Source: a virus. Taken from it: DNA of 42,961 nucleotides. Of the stretch, positions 27,752 through 36,421 are shown piece after piece (position 1 is the first letter of the stretch; each line of letters begins with the position of its first letter). The stretch covers positions 1 to 42,961 of IMG/VR virus record IMGVR_UViG_3300032245_000325. One strand, given 5' to 3'. The position numbers were made by a program, and so were the translations under genes. The notes beneath the pieces are model-generated. The model was given only the letters and a program-made list of their open reading frames with translations. It did no database searches and was not told the origin of the DNA.

Positions 27752-29812
27752 TTATTTTGCCAAACCTGCTAATTTCAAAATACTTTCCATTTCGGTACTT
27801 TCCGATTTAGGAACGCCACCTTTGGTTAGGTAGTCAGCACGGTCCCTGTAACTGCCGCGCTGTACATCTTTATCATGGGGTGCTAATTCTTTTTTCTTTT
27901 GTGGATCAGTGACATGTTTGGATGGATGCCAATCATCTTTTTCTTCACCTGCCATAACATTATTGTTGAAATCTGTACCGCCATTGCCGCGATCACCAAT
28001 TCCTTCTACTTTGGTTTTGATATTACCAACAAGTTCTTTCAAACGTGCTAGGCCGTCATCACCGTGGCCGTTAGCCACATGACCGTGTTTTTGTTGCCAC
28101 TCGTTGGTTAATTTTTCAATAAACTTTCCTGCAATTCCTTCAGCAAACTCGCCGGCTTTATCACCAAACTTTTCTGCAACTTGTTTCTTGCAGTCAAGTG
28201 CGATATTTTCACTGCCGCGGAAAGGTCCAACATTGGGGTTGTCTGCGTTGTAAAAACTTTTAACAATCTTAGCCACTTCTTTAACAATGCCTTCGCGAGT
28301 TGGCATCATTTGTTCACGGCCTTTCATTTCTTCATTTTCTGCTGTAGGTTGTTCTGCAGGTGCTGGAGCAGGCGCAGCCGCTGGTTCTGCAGGTGCAGGT
28401 GTTCCTTCACCACTAATACCTAATGATACTAGTAATTCTGGATAATTTTCTTTAGCCCATAAGGTCATAACCTCAACTGAATCTGTTTCTGGATCTAGTT
28501 CAGCCGCGGCCTCTAATTTCTTTTCTAGGTCAGGATCATCTAGACCTAGACCGCTAAAGAATTGCCATGCCGTTTGACCATTAGGACCTAATTCTAATTC
28601 TGGTCCATTTGTACCTTGAGGTAATTCTGCTAATGCCTGTTTTAATGCCTCTAGTTCGTCGTCAGTTAATTTGCCTTGTTCTACTGCTTCTGCCCATTGT
28701 TCAAATTCTTCAAATGCGCTTTCTTTTTTTACATGAGTGTCACATACACAAGGATCTTCTTTGCAGTCTGGACAAATATCACTTTCTTCTTTTACATATG
28801 ATTCAAGGTCTACTTTATTGGCCTCACTCATAATGCTGTGCAATAGCGGGAAGTAACCTGCCAATTCTTCTTGGAAACTTGTCTGGGTAAATGCCTGCTT
28901 GTATTGTTCCATTGTCACTGCATCTAATTCCATTAGACCGGGACTGTCTTGATCGTTAAACTCAGACACCCAAGATTCATAATGGTGACGTTTTCCTAAT
29001 GCATCTACTCTTGCTTTTAGTTCTTGTAATCGGCCTATGGCACGCTCTGTAATTCCTGTAGCATCATCGTGAAGAGTAGATCTGTGTATTTTTCTTTGAA
29101 ATTCTTGTAATTGAGCAATTTGCTCACTCATGCTGATAATTGCTTTGCCTGCTGGATCGTGAGGAATGCCACCATGATCAACGTGTTGTGCCATTGCAAA
29201 TGCACCTGCTGGATGAATGAATGGATACTTAAATCTTTCACCGTCTGCATTTTGAATAAAAATTGCCTTGATGTTTTTACGTTGACTACGTGCGCCTGGA
29301 TACATTTCATCAACTGCGGTAGTGTGGCGCACAATTACTTCTGTTTGTCCTTTTACAGCACGACTAGTTTTTTTGGTGCTTTTTTGATTCCATTTAGATT
29401 CGTTCATTGTATTCATTTCTGGTTCTTCCTTAGTGCCCTGCGTTGTAGCAAGGTGCTGAAAATCGTGTTTGTCAAGATTTGTTTTAGCAATATCGCGTGT
29501 ATCAAAACGTAGAAGCCTACGCATGGCAAAGAAACGCATCTCTCTCAAAAAACTGTACCAGGTTTTCTTTGCAGGATCATCTTGATTTTCTGTGATACCT
29601 TGACTATAATAAACTTTTAAACTGCCTAGTTCGTTTAAACTGATACTTACGCGACCTAAATTATGTCCTTCGGCTACAAAGTCAAAATCAAAGAAACGTG
29701 CTTCTGCAGGGTCAATTGTGACTGCGCCTGTTGCATTGCCCATTTCTAAATTGCTGAAACGGCTACGAACTTTGTCGAATAAGTCTTGGCTGATTATTTG
29801 AATTGCTTTCAT
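27752..29812 (-). CDS. Large late protein of unknown function, 686 aa
   Basis: The N-terminal 300 residues look folded (QDLFDKVRSRFSNLEMG..., RFFDFDFVAEGHNLGRVSIS). Around residue 350 a CPDCKEDPCVCD cluster could bind zinc. Acidic and Ala/Pro-rich linkers follow (about 380-500), then a C-terminal domain. It ends in ESILKLAGLAK, shared with the protein at 32659. The late core CTAAATA is five bases before the ATG, so it is probably a virion or scaffold protein, by inference. The gene ends at a terminator. Confidence 0.75.
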   Translation of the reverse strand: MKAIQIISQDLFDKVRSRFSNLEMGNATGAVTIDPAEARFFDFDFVAEGHNLGRVSISLNELGSLKVYYSQGITENQDDPAKKTWYSFLREMRFFAMRRLLRFDTRDIAKTNLDKHDFQHLATTQGTKEEPEMNTMNESKWNQKSTKKTSRAVKGQTEVIVRHTTAVDEMYPGARSQRKNIKAIFIQNADGERFKYPFIHPAGAFAMAQHVDHGGIPHDPAGKAIISMSEQIAQLQEFQRKIHRSTLHDDATGITERAIGRLQELKARVDALGKRHHYESWVSEFNDQDSPGLMELDAVTMEQYKQAFTQTSFQEELAGYFPLLHSIMSEANKVDLESYVKEESDICPDCKEDPCVCDTHVKKESAFEEFEQWAEAVEQGKLTDDELEALKQALAELPQGTNGPELELGPNGQTAWQFFSGLGLDDPDLEKKLEAAAELDPETDSVEVMTLWAKENYPELLVSLGISGEGTPAPAEPAAAPAPAPAEQPTAENEEMKGREQMMPTREGIVKEVAKIVKSFYNADNPNVGPFRGSENIALDCKKQVAEKFGDKAGEFAEGIAGKFIEKLTNEWQQKHGHVANGHGDDGLARLKELVGNIKTKVEGIGDRGNGGTDFNNNVMAGEEKDDWHPSKHVTDPQKKKELAPHDKDVQRGSYRDRADYLTKGGVPKSESTEMESILKLAGLAK

Positions 29813-29816
29813 AGTG

Positions 29817-29824
29817 TTATTTAG
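29817..29824 (-). promoter_or_regulatory. Late-type promoter CTAAATAA
   Basis: The core TAAATA (minus strand, 29818-29823) lies five bases before the ATG at 29812. Confidence 0.5.
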
Positions 29825-31013
29825 TTAAAACGGGCTCTTCATTTATCAATGCTTGTATTCGATCTTTTAACTTGTAATAGTATTGAGGCATCTCGTTAAC
29901 AGGAGTAAGTTTTTCATAACGATCCAATCTTGCAATAAAATTCTTTAACTGCTCTTTATTTGGCCCTGTTGTACCTTCTGCTTGATTTCCTATGAACTCT
30001 TCAAAATAACCTCGATTTTTATCTGACAACCATTTTTTGGGTATAAAATCACCAATCCGATTTCCTAGTGCATAAATGTTTAAATCTTGTGGTACACTGA
30101 TCTTGTTTAAGTTTAAAGGTATATCACCTAGGCCGTTATCGTTTAACCATTGATAAATTTCAGGATATATTTCTACATTTAAAATACTGATGCTGGCTTG
30201 TACACGCATGTTTATTCCTGTTGCCCACATGGTTTTAACATTTTTTAACCACCGATCTAAATCTAACCCACCGCGTATGAATTCACCTTCTTTGCCGGCG
30301 GCATCAATACTGTAGGTCAACTTCACAGTATTTTTCTCTTGTAGGCGAGTAATAGTCTTTTCAAATCGTGTACGGAAGTTGTCGCTATAATTACCATTTG
30401 TAGTAATTGATATCACACAAGATTTAGGTAGTATATTCATATCTAAAAGATCATCTGCAAAACGATAAAACATAGGATCGACGCTAGGTTCGCCACCGTA
30501 AAGATTGATTACTTGTAATGTTTCTGCATTTTCTCTAATCTTTTTATTCAATGTATCTAAACTTTCTTGAACTAGGGCCGGCTCAAGTTTGCCTAGATTA
30601 GGAAATATCTGAGTCATCTGTTGCCAAGTAGTACTGGCGTTTGGACCACAACTCATACAATGTAGATTGCAGGTATCTCCAAACTCTAGTTCTATAATTT
30701 CTACTATTGCCTGATTATTTTTTCGACGAGTATCTAGCCAATGCATTCGATTGATATGATTGGCTGAGTTTGATATGTTTTCTAACATTCTAAAACTTTT
30801 GCCGCCTGCGTGTTCGTCGTCCCAACAAGCATGGCACGCAACTGCTTCTTTTCCTTCTAGGAATTCTTTTTGTGTTTGTGCTACACGGGCGTCTGCATCA
30901 TCGGGTGCCATGCCAGGTACCTTACAACAGAACCGTTGCCAATTACAATATAATTTAACGCCCCATATAGTCCATGGACTATTACAATATTTTTGAGGTA
31001 CAAAATTCTGCAT
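29817..31013 (-). CDS. Radical SAM protein of the twitch/SPASM type, 398 aa
   Basis: C115-x3-C119-x2-C122 (CNLHCMSC) is the radical SAM iron-sulfur motif and YGGEP at about 168-172 is the GGEP motif. The first 65 residues hold many Cys in a CNSPW...YC...CC...CHAC pattern, like a SPASM/twitch auxiliary cluster placed before the catalytic barrel. Such phage enzymes are known next to terminase genes in aquatic T4-like phages; the substrate is unknown. A peptide or virion-protein modification is likely but inferred. Confidence 0.9.
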   Translation of the reverse strand: MQNFVPQKYCNSPWTIWGVKLYCNWQRFCCKVPGMAPDDADARVAQTQKEFLEGKEAVACHACWDDEHAGGKSFRMLENISNSANHINRMHWLDTRRKNNQAIVEIIELEFGDTCNLHCMSCGPNASTTWQQMTQIFPNLGKLEPALVQESLDTLNKKIRENAETLQVINLYGGEPSVDPMFYRFADDLLDMNILPKSCVISITTNGNYSDNFRTRFEKTITRLQEKNTVKLTYSIDAAGKEGEFIRGGLDLDRWLKNVKTMWATGINMRVQASISILNVEIYPEIYQWLNDNGLGDIPLNLNKISVPQDLNIYALGNRIGDFIPKKWLSDKNRGYFEEFIGNQAEGTTGPNKEQLKNFIARLDRYEKLTPVNEMPQYYYKLKDRIQALINEEPVLTK

Positions 31014-31023
31014 TTTTAATTTC

Positions 31024-32601
31024 CTAAAAAGAACTTACATAAACTGGCATAGGCATTACCCATTCATCTTCTCGTTCTTCACGCATTTTATCGTAGACAG
31101 CAGGATCCCAATCCTGTAGCACCATGGCCATGCGTACTGCTAATAACATAGAACTAACTAAGTCATCGTGCTGTCCTGTTTTTGCTTCAAATCCTAGCCC
31201 TTTGGCAATATAGGCTTTGAGTTCCGAAATTAATGCTTTAGAATTAATTTCTAATCTATTGCTTTCTATAAGATGTTTTAACTTAGCACAGGCAGATATC
31301 TTAGCGGCATGTGTAGTGTAAAATCCTTTTCTGTAACGTCTTACATGACCTTTACGTATGGGTTCACTTAAAAACAAACCGGGAATACTTTCTTCACCTA
31401 GTTCATTAATAGACACTAGAGCCGCTTCACCTACTGTATTATTTTCTACGCTGTAATATATGCTCGGAGTTGCATTTTTCTTAGTACATTCGTCGGAAAT
31501 ATATTGACAAATATCTCGCAATATTCTTGCCTGCCCTTGCACCTGTGTTAGATTGTGGTGCCATTCGCCTACCTGACTAAAACTGGGTAGTTCAAGTATT
31601 TGAATACCTGCAGGGTCTCCTCCTGTACCCAGGCTAGGATCCAATGCTATGAGATATGTGTGTTTAGGATTGATCTTTTTGTACCAACGGCATTGTCCCA
31701 TTTTAATAATGGGTTCTTTGCCTTCCATATTTGCTAATCTAATACTACTGATTAATGTTTCGTCAAAAACTAAGAATTCACATTCGTGTTCACGACGGAA
31801 ACGTTCTTCCCCAACACGACTGCGTTCTTCGTTAGCCCATACTTCGTCGCGATCCGGGTGCTGACTCCAAACAGCCATATAAGGGTAAAAACCATTTTTA
31901 CCTAGTTCTGTTGTATTACCAAAATCGTCAAGACGCTTGTTGGCTTCTTTCCAAATCATAGCAAACTGATCTTCATCACTATTAGGGGTTGACGTAATAA
32001 TTGCCTTACCACCTGTAGCCAGTGTAGGTGAAATAGATGTCCAGAATTCCGTAGCAATGTTAGGTTCAACAAATGCAAACTCGTCACAGTATAGTAAAGA
32101 TACAGACATACCACGACCTGTTGTTTCTGTAGTTGTTTGCGCTACAATGCGCGATCCATTGTCAAATTCTATACTTTGTTTGTTATAACTGGTAACACCT
32201 GCACGTATCCAGTCGGGACAGGTTTCATAGGCATAGCGCAGACGTTGCATAATTTCCTGAGCACCTGTGTACTTGTGTGCAGAAATTAAGATAGTGCTGT
32301 CAGGTACAAACATAGCATACCACAACAAATATCCCACGGCTGTTGTGGTCTTTCCCATCTGTCGCCCCAGCATGTTTACACTAAAACGATGTCCATTATA
32401 ACTTTTTAATAATTCACGTTGATATTCAAACGCCCGATATTGTATCTTACCCTGCGTAGGATGTTGAATAAAGAAATAGTTGTCAAGAAAAAACTCTGCC
32501 CCAGTATCCGGGTCTTGACACTTTAGCAAGTTTGCAATATCTTCCTCAGTGAATTTTTGAGTAGTATGTGCTGTCTTGATTAGTTTGGTATCTGCTGCCA
32601 T
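31024..32601 (-). CDS. 17: Large terminase subunit gp17, 525 aa
   Basis: The packaging ATPase has Walker A GRQMGKTT (79-86) and Walker B LLYCDEF (169-175). The nuclease domain starts with DPSLGTGGD (321-329) carrying the first catalytic Asp, and HDDLVSSML near the end carries the last. It cuts and pumps DNA into proheads with gp16. Somewhat shorter than T4 gp17 (610). The late core AGTAAATA is five bases before its ATG and a strong terminator lies just upstream. Confidence 0.95.
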   Translation of the reverse strand: MAADTKLIKTAHTTQKFTEEDIANLLKCQDPDTGAEFFLDNYFFIQHPTQGKIQYRAFEYQRELLKSYNGHRFSVNMLGRQMGKTTTAVGYLLWYAMFVPDSTILISAHKYTGAQEIMQRLRYAYETCPDWIRAGVTSYNKQSIEFDNGSRIVAQTTTETTGRGMSVSLLYCDEFAFVEPNIATEFWTSISPTLATGGKAIITSTPNSDEDQFAMIWKEANKRLDDFGNTTELGKNGFYPYMAVWSQHPDRDEVWANEERSRVGEERFRREHECEFLVFDETLISSIRLANMEGKEPIIKMGQCRWYKKINPKHTYLIALDPSLGTGGDPAGIQILELPSFSQVGEWHHNLTQVQGQARILRDICQYISDECTKKNATPSIYYSVENNTVGEAALVSINELGEESIPGLFLSEPIRKGHVRRYRKGFYTTHAAKISACAKLKHLIESNRLEINSKALISELKAYIAKGLGFEAKTGQHDDLVSSMLLAVRMAMVLQDWDPAVYDKMREEREDEWVMPMPVYVSSF

Positions 32602-32606
32602 ACCTT

Positions 32607-32614
32607 TATTTACT
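32607..32614 (-). promoter_or_regulatory. Late-type promoter AGTAAATA for gp17
   Basis: The core TAAATA lies five bases before the gp17 ATG. An AAAGG directly after the core would be too close to the ATG to act as ribosome binding site. Confidence 0.6.
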
Positions 32615-32615
32615 G

Positions 32616-32642
32616 AAAAAAATAGCCCCCGAAGGGGCTATT
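32616..32642 (-). terminator. Terminator upstream of gp17
   Basis: On the minus strand AATAGCCCC, a TTCG tetraloop, GGGGCTATT and a T run follow each other. It ends the transcript of the gene at 32659. Confidence 0.9.
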
Positions 32643-32658
32643 CTGGTTGTAGATTAAA

Positions 32659-33645
32659 TTACTTTAATCCTGCTAATTTTAAAATATCAGCAGTTTCGAT
32701 ACTTTCTTTAGTGTTTTTTGCGGCACTAGCGGAATCACCACTTGCGGCCTTACGTTGATATGCAGGAACATTAACTGGATTCTTTGGATCTAGATCTTTC
32801 AAACGATCTTCAATGCCTTCTTCCATATCTTCATCCTCTTCTTCATCTTCACCGATGAATTGTTTGTATTCTTTCATCAATGACTCAAAAGTTGCAGTTG
32901 GTAAATTGCTTTGACGTTTTTCGCCATTGCTGGTCTCACCTGCCCCACCTTGATTTTCGTGGTTGGCAAATTCTTCAGAATTAAAAGGATTTGTCTTGTT
33001 AGGATCTGCAGGAGTATTATCATATGCTTCGTCTGTTTCTTTGTCAGACATTCTATCACGGAATAGTTTTCCCAATTCGCCTGGCTTTGACGGCTTGGAT
33101 TTGCTGTCATAAGGTTCTTCGCGATCACCGTCATATCCAGATCCGTAATCGGCATCATCTTCATCATCTGACTCATCAGTTTCTTCTCTGTCATCTTCCT
33201 GATCGCTGTCATGTTGGAATGGACCAATGTCTCCGTCTTCTTCTCCTGGCTCTTCGCCAGCAGGTTCTGGATTTAATTTATCTAATACACTACGCATATC
33301 GTCAGTGCTACTCATTGGCTCTGCTACCATAGGACCTACTGCGGCACCAGGCTCGGCAGTAACTAATGCACCTTGTGGTTCTGCGCCCAAGTCATCAGCG
33401 CCAACTTGTTTTAAACCTGCTAGTGTTAAAATTTGTGACATCATGCTAGCGACTTCGTCACCACTACCAGCAGATGCATTGATGCTAAAGTTAGCAGGAA
33501 CAGATGGTTTGTCAAGCCCCATAGCAGGCATACTGTTCATTATTCCCATAGGGCCGCATTCTGCAACACCTTGGCTTTCTTTAATCATTTTTGGGTTTGT
33601 AGCATCTAGTTCTGCTAGGCGCTTGATTACATCGATCATTTGCAT
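32659..33645 (-). CDS. Acidic late protein, probable head-internal or scaffold type, 328 aa
   Basis: The protein is strongly acidic and low in complexity in the middle (EEPGEEDGDIGPFQHDS, DESDDEDDADYG), with Pro-rich linkers. An internal MMSQILTLAGLKQVG and the C-terminal ETADILKLAGLK repeat one short motif, also found at the end of the protein at 27752. Flexible acidic proteins between gp16 and gp17 would fit a prohead core or internal head role, which is inference. It starts behind AAGGAAATAATT. Confidence 0.7.
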   Translation of the reverse strand: MQMIDVIKRLAELDATNPKMIKESQGVAECGPMGIMNSMPAMGLDKPSVPANFSINASAGSGDEVASMMSQILTLAGLKQVGADDLGAEPQGALVTAEPGAAVGPMVAEPMSSTDDMRSVLDKLNPEPAGEEPGEEDGDIGPFQHDSDQEDDREETDESDDEDDADYGSGYDGDREEPYDSKSKPSKPGELGKLFRDRMSDKETDEAYDNTPADPNKTNPFNSEEFANHENQGGAGETSNGEKRQSNLPTATFESLMKEYKQFIGEDEEEDEDMEEGIEDRLKDLDPKNPVNVPAYQRKAASGDSASAAKNTKESIETADILKLAGLK

Positions 33646-33647
33646 AA

Positions 33648-34244
33648 TTATTTCCTTAGGTCCTGTGCCTGAAACTTCAATATACTTTCTTGTTTATCTG
33701 TAGTATCAGTATTATAAACAGCGGCAGTAGTTTCTGGAATAACTTCTCCACGCTCTTTACGTTGTAATTTTAAGATATCGTTTAATTCTTTTACAAATCC
33801 GCTGTTATATTTGTCGCCGTAAAAATCTTCAAATTGAGGATCACCTGCTTCTTTATAATCTGGATCATTTAGTAAAGCACCTTCACGCTTTGGTTCTTCG
33901 TGTTGATATTCTTCACTGGGTTCTCCTGGTCGGCGAACAACAAGACGTTGCTTGCTGACTTCTAGACCAGATGATAGATATTCTGTAAGTTCCTGTTGTG
34001 TAGTGGGGTAATCAAGTGTTACTTCATAGATATTAACTTCACAATTTTTAACTTGTGGGAAATCTAACGGAAGTGCTTGAATTGGGGTAACGCCCACTTT
34101 CTTAAATGCGTTAACAGTAAAACGCTCAAGCATAGCCTTTAATTTAGTCTCTTGCTCGTTGGTGAAGTCTCCGGCAACTTTAACACGAAACTCGTATTTC
34201 TTTGCTTGTGTGCCTTCAGATAGGTATTCTTTGAATGATTTCAT
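33648..34244 (-). CDS. Probable internal head protein with capsid-targeting-like N-terminus, 198 aa
   Basis: The start MKSFKEYLSEG resembles the capsid-targeting peptide of T4 internal proteins (MKTYQEFIxE), which is cut after packing into the prohead. An alpha/beta domain follows (KYEFRVKVAGDFTNEQETKL), then a charged linker and two short helical motifs, ELNDILKLQRKERG and KQESILKFQAQDL, related to the ILKLAGL motif of its neighbours. It lies between gp16 and the acidic protein. The role is inferred. Confidence 0.7.
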   Translation of the reverse strand: MKSFKEYLSEGTQAKKYEFRVKVAGDFTNEQETKLKAMLERFTVNAFKKVGVTPIQALPLDFPQVKNCEVNIYEVTLDYPTTQQELTEYLSSGLEVSKQRLVVRRPGEPSEEYQHEEPKREGALLNDPDYKEAGDPQFEDFYGDKYNSGFVKELNDILKLQRKERGEVIPETTAAVYNTDTTDKQESILKFQAQDLRK

Positions 34245-34250
34245 AGTATA

Positions 34251-34733
34251 TTATTTATTCAAATTCTTAAGTTTTTCTAGGATGGAATTACGGTCTGTTA
34301 GGATATAACCTTCACCTTCAACGGTTTCTCCGCTTTCATTTCCATGCTTTTTGTCGATTGCCAGTTTCTTTAACTGTAGATCAACCATCTTTAATTTCTT
34401 ATCAATTTTGTTAGTTTTAGCAACAATAGCGGCATTCATCATCTGTGCGGCCACTTCAAACATTCTTGCACCGTAGCGAGGTTCTACATTCATGCCTAAA
34501 TCCATAAGATCATCGTATGCCTGTTCTGCTTTAATTGCCAGTGCATCTAACTCTACATCAGCCATATCTCCTAGCCCTTTTACTCTAGGGAGTGCAGATG
34601 CAATCTTGTCAAATTCTTCTAACTTTTCCTGCAGATTTATCACTGGTTGTTCTGTAACAGTTTCCTGTTCTGCAGGTTCAACAACAGATTCAGTTTGTGG
34701 TAGATTAAAAACTTCTTCTAACTTTTTTGTCAT
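34251..34733 (-). CDS. 16: Small terminase subunit gp16, 160 aa
   Basis: Acidic flexible N-terminus (residues 1-35), then helical segments with LAIKAEQAYDDLMDLGMNVE, EVAAQMMNAAIVAKTNKIDKK and KMVDLQLKKLAID. This matches the coiled-coil oligomerisation pattern of T4 gp16 (164 aa), which regulates the gp17 motor. The position near gp17 supports it. A TAAGTA word five bases before the ATG is a weak late core. Confidence 0.85.
   Translation of the reverse strand: MTKKLEEVFNLPQTESVVEPAEQETVTEQPVINLQEKLEEFDKIASALPRVKGLGDMADVELDALAIKAEQAYDDLMDLGMNVEPRYGARMFEVAAQMMNAAIVAKTNKIDKKLKMVDLQLKKLAIDKKHGNESGETVEGEGYILTDRNSILEKLKNLNK
34252..34259 (-). promoter_or_regulatory. Late-type promoter AATAAATA
   Basis: The core TAAATA (minus strand, 34252-34257) lies seven bases before the ATG at 34244. 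Confidence 0.55.
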
Positions 34734-34741
34734 AATACTAC

Positions 34742-35185
34742 TTATCGCTTTTTACCGGCATTATGGAAAATATCAGTTTCGTTAATTACACGAAACTTTA
34801 TTCCCCTGGTCCTACACCAAGCGGTTGCTGATTCCCATTTGGCCATGTTTTTAACAAACTGTGCTTGATCATAGGGATTTTTACCAACTTTTTCTAGCAG
34901 TTGTTGTTTAGCAGGTTTTATTTCTACAATTTCAACGTGTGCTTTTTGATTACGATCTAGGTACTTGATTAAAAAGTCAGGAACATAAACTGTCTGTTTA
35001 CCAGTTAACGGATCTCTATACGGGATTTGTACTGGCTCACTGGCCCACTCTTGTATTGCCGGATTGTTATCGCAGAACAACATGAACGTATGTTCCCACC
35101 CGCTTCTATATATAGGCTTTTTTGTTCCTACGTATTTTTCAGGGTTCTTTACCGTATAGGCACCTTTGGCGTATTTTAAACTCAT
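34742..35185 (-). CDS. 4: Head completion protein gp4, 147 aa
   Basis: KNPEKYVGTKKPIYRSGWEH, then FMLFCDNNPAIQEWASEPVQIPY and YVPDFLIKYL...IVEIKPAKQQ follow the T4 gp4 family. The PDF and EIKP residues form a type of nuclease-like active site (E...PD...ExK). gp4 helps finish filled heads before tail joining. Length agrees with T4 gp4 (about 150). It overlaps the next gene by four bases. Confidence 0.85.
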   Translation of the reverse strand: MSLKYAKGAYTVKNPEKYVGTKKPIYRSGWEHTFMLFCDNNPAIQEWASEPVQIPYRDPLTGKQTVYVPDFLIKYLDRNQKAHVEIVEIKPAKQQLLEKVGKNPYDQAQFVKNMAKWESATAWCRTRGIKFRVINETDIFHNAGKKR

Positions 35186-36420
35186 GCGTATGTAGTAGTA
35201 TCGGTAGAATTAACTGAGCCAGCACCTGTTAACACATTATAACTAATAGTTGCTATGCGATCTCCAATTGATGCAGAGTTCTGCGAGAAAAGTGTAACAT
35301 TTTTTAATGTGAGATCTAATACAGTGCTTGACGTTGCTGTAGGATTTTCAAATCCATACCCAACTGCCTGTATTGCGCCACCTTGATATAACGTAATTTT
35401 TAATCCAACAGGTGTTGTTCCTACTATACCGTACCATTGTGCTCTGCAGTCAATTATTATATCATGTGCAGAAGGATACAAACTTTTAAAGTAGTTAACG
35501 TCAAATACAGCCGACTCTCTGCCTGTACCTGTATTATCTCCGCCCCACCTTAATATATTAGGAGTCGCAGTATTATTAGTTGGTACCCTGTTTGCTTGTC
35601 CCCAACCTACATATAACTTTCCGTTACTAGAGCCAACAGCCGGTACTGCCAACCGAGTTCTTGTGTCTAAGTCTTCACCTGTGTCAAATGTATATTCTAC
35701 TACTATGTAATCTGCAATAGTAGAAAAAGAAACATCATTGACGGTAATACTAGACGATGCTACAACAGGTCCAAAGAAAGATAACTTTTTCAGTTTGAAA
35801 ACTAAAGTTTCGTTGCCTTCAGTTAATGAATCTAGAGTTAGGCCAACAGTAACAGATGCCGTTGAATTAGAAATAACAACTGTTCCATTTACCTGTCCGC
35901 CCGTAATATCTCCTGATGTAATATTTTCACCTGATAGTGTCCAGTAAAAAACTGTTCCATCTTTTACATACTCTGTGTTTATTAAAAATGTTACTTGCTG
36001 TCCTTCGTCAACTATTTGTTTAGACTTAGTAATCGTATATGTTGGTACTGGTGTTTTTGTTTTTCCGTCTACTATATTTCTTGCTACAGGATCAAATGCT
36101 TTTATACCAGAACTGTTACCTAGATAACTTGTTTTGTATCTATTATAATTTAAAATTTCTGTTACTACAGAATTTAATTTAGGAGCCGCAAAACTTTTTA
36201 GTGTATCAAGTACTTGTAGGGGATTATAACCATCTGCACTTGCTTGTCTTATAAAAGTAACTGCAATAGTTTCAGCAGATAATTTATCAAACCCCTTGGC
36301 TTCAAAAAACCCCTTCATTAGATTGAATGTATTAGTTTCTAATTCTAATGGTTTCTCGTATGCATTTGAGTATGCAGTTGCGGCAACAGATTTACCGGTA
36401 CTTGGAAGATTATTATACAT
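35182..36420 (-). CDS. Virion protein with Calx-beta-like domain, 412 aa
   Basis: The N-terminal 100 residues are helical (FFEAKGFDKLSAETIAVTFI...), like a small module of T4-like virion proteins. Residues about 125-230 (YTITKSKQIVDEGQQVTFLINT..., TEGNETLVFKL) resemble a Calx-beta domain, a beta-sandwich found in surface proteins. The C-terminal 180 residues are beta-rich with Gly, Thr and Asn and could bind a host glycan or fibre. Location between tail and head genes supports a virion part. Function unknown. Confidence 0.7.
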   Translation of the reverse strand: MYNNLPSTGKSVAATAYSNAYEKPLELETNTFNLMKGFFEAKGFDKLSAETIAVTFIRQASADGYNPLQVLDTLKSFAAPKLNSVVTEILNYNRYKTSYLGNSSGIKAFDPVARNIVDGKTKTPVPTYTITKSKQIVDEGQQVTFLINTEYVKDGTVFYWTLSGENITSGDITGGQVNGTVVISNSTASVTVGLTLDSLTEGNETLVFKLKKLSFFGPVVASSSITVNDVSFSTIADYIVVEYTFDTGEDLDTRTRLAVPAVGSSNGKLYVGWGQANRVPTNNTATPNILRWGGDNTGTGRESAVFDVNYFKSLYPSAHDIIIDCRAQWYGIVGTTPVGLKITLYQGGAIQAVGYGFENPTATSSTVLDLTLKNVTLFSQNSASIGDRIATISYNVLTGAGSVNSTDTTTYA

Positions 36421-36421
36421 A

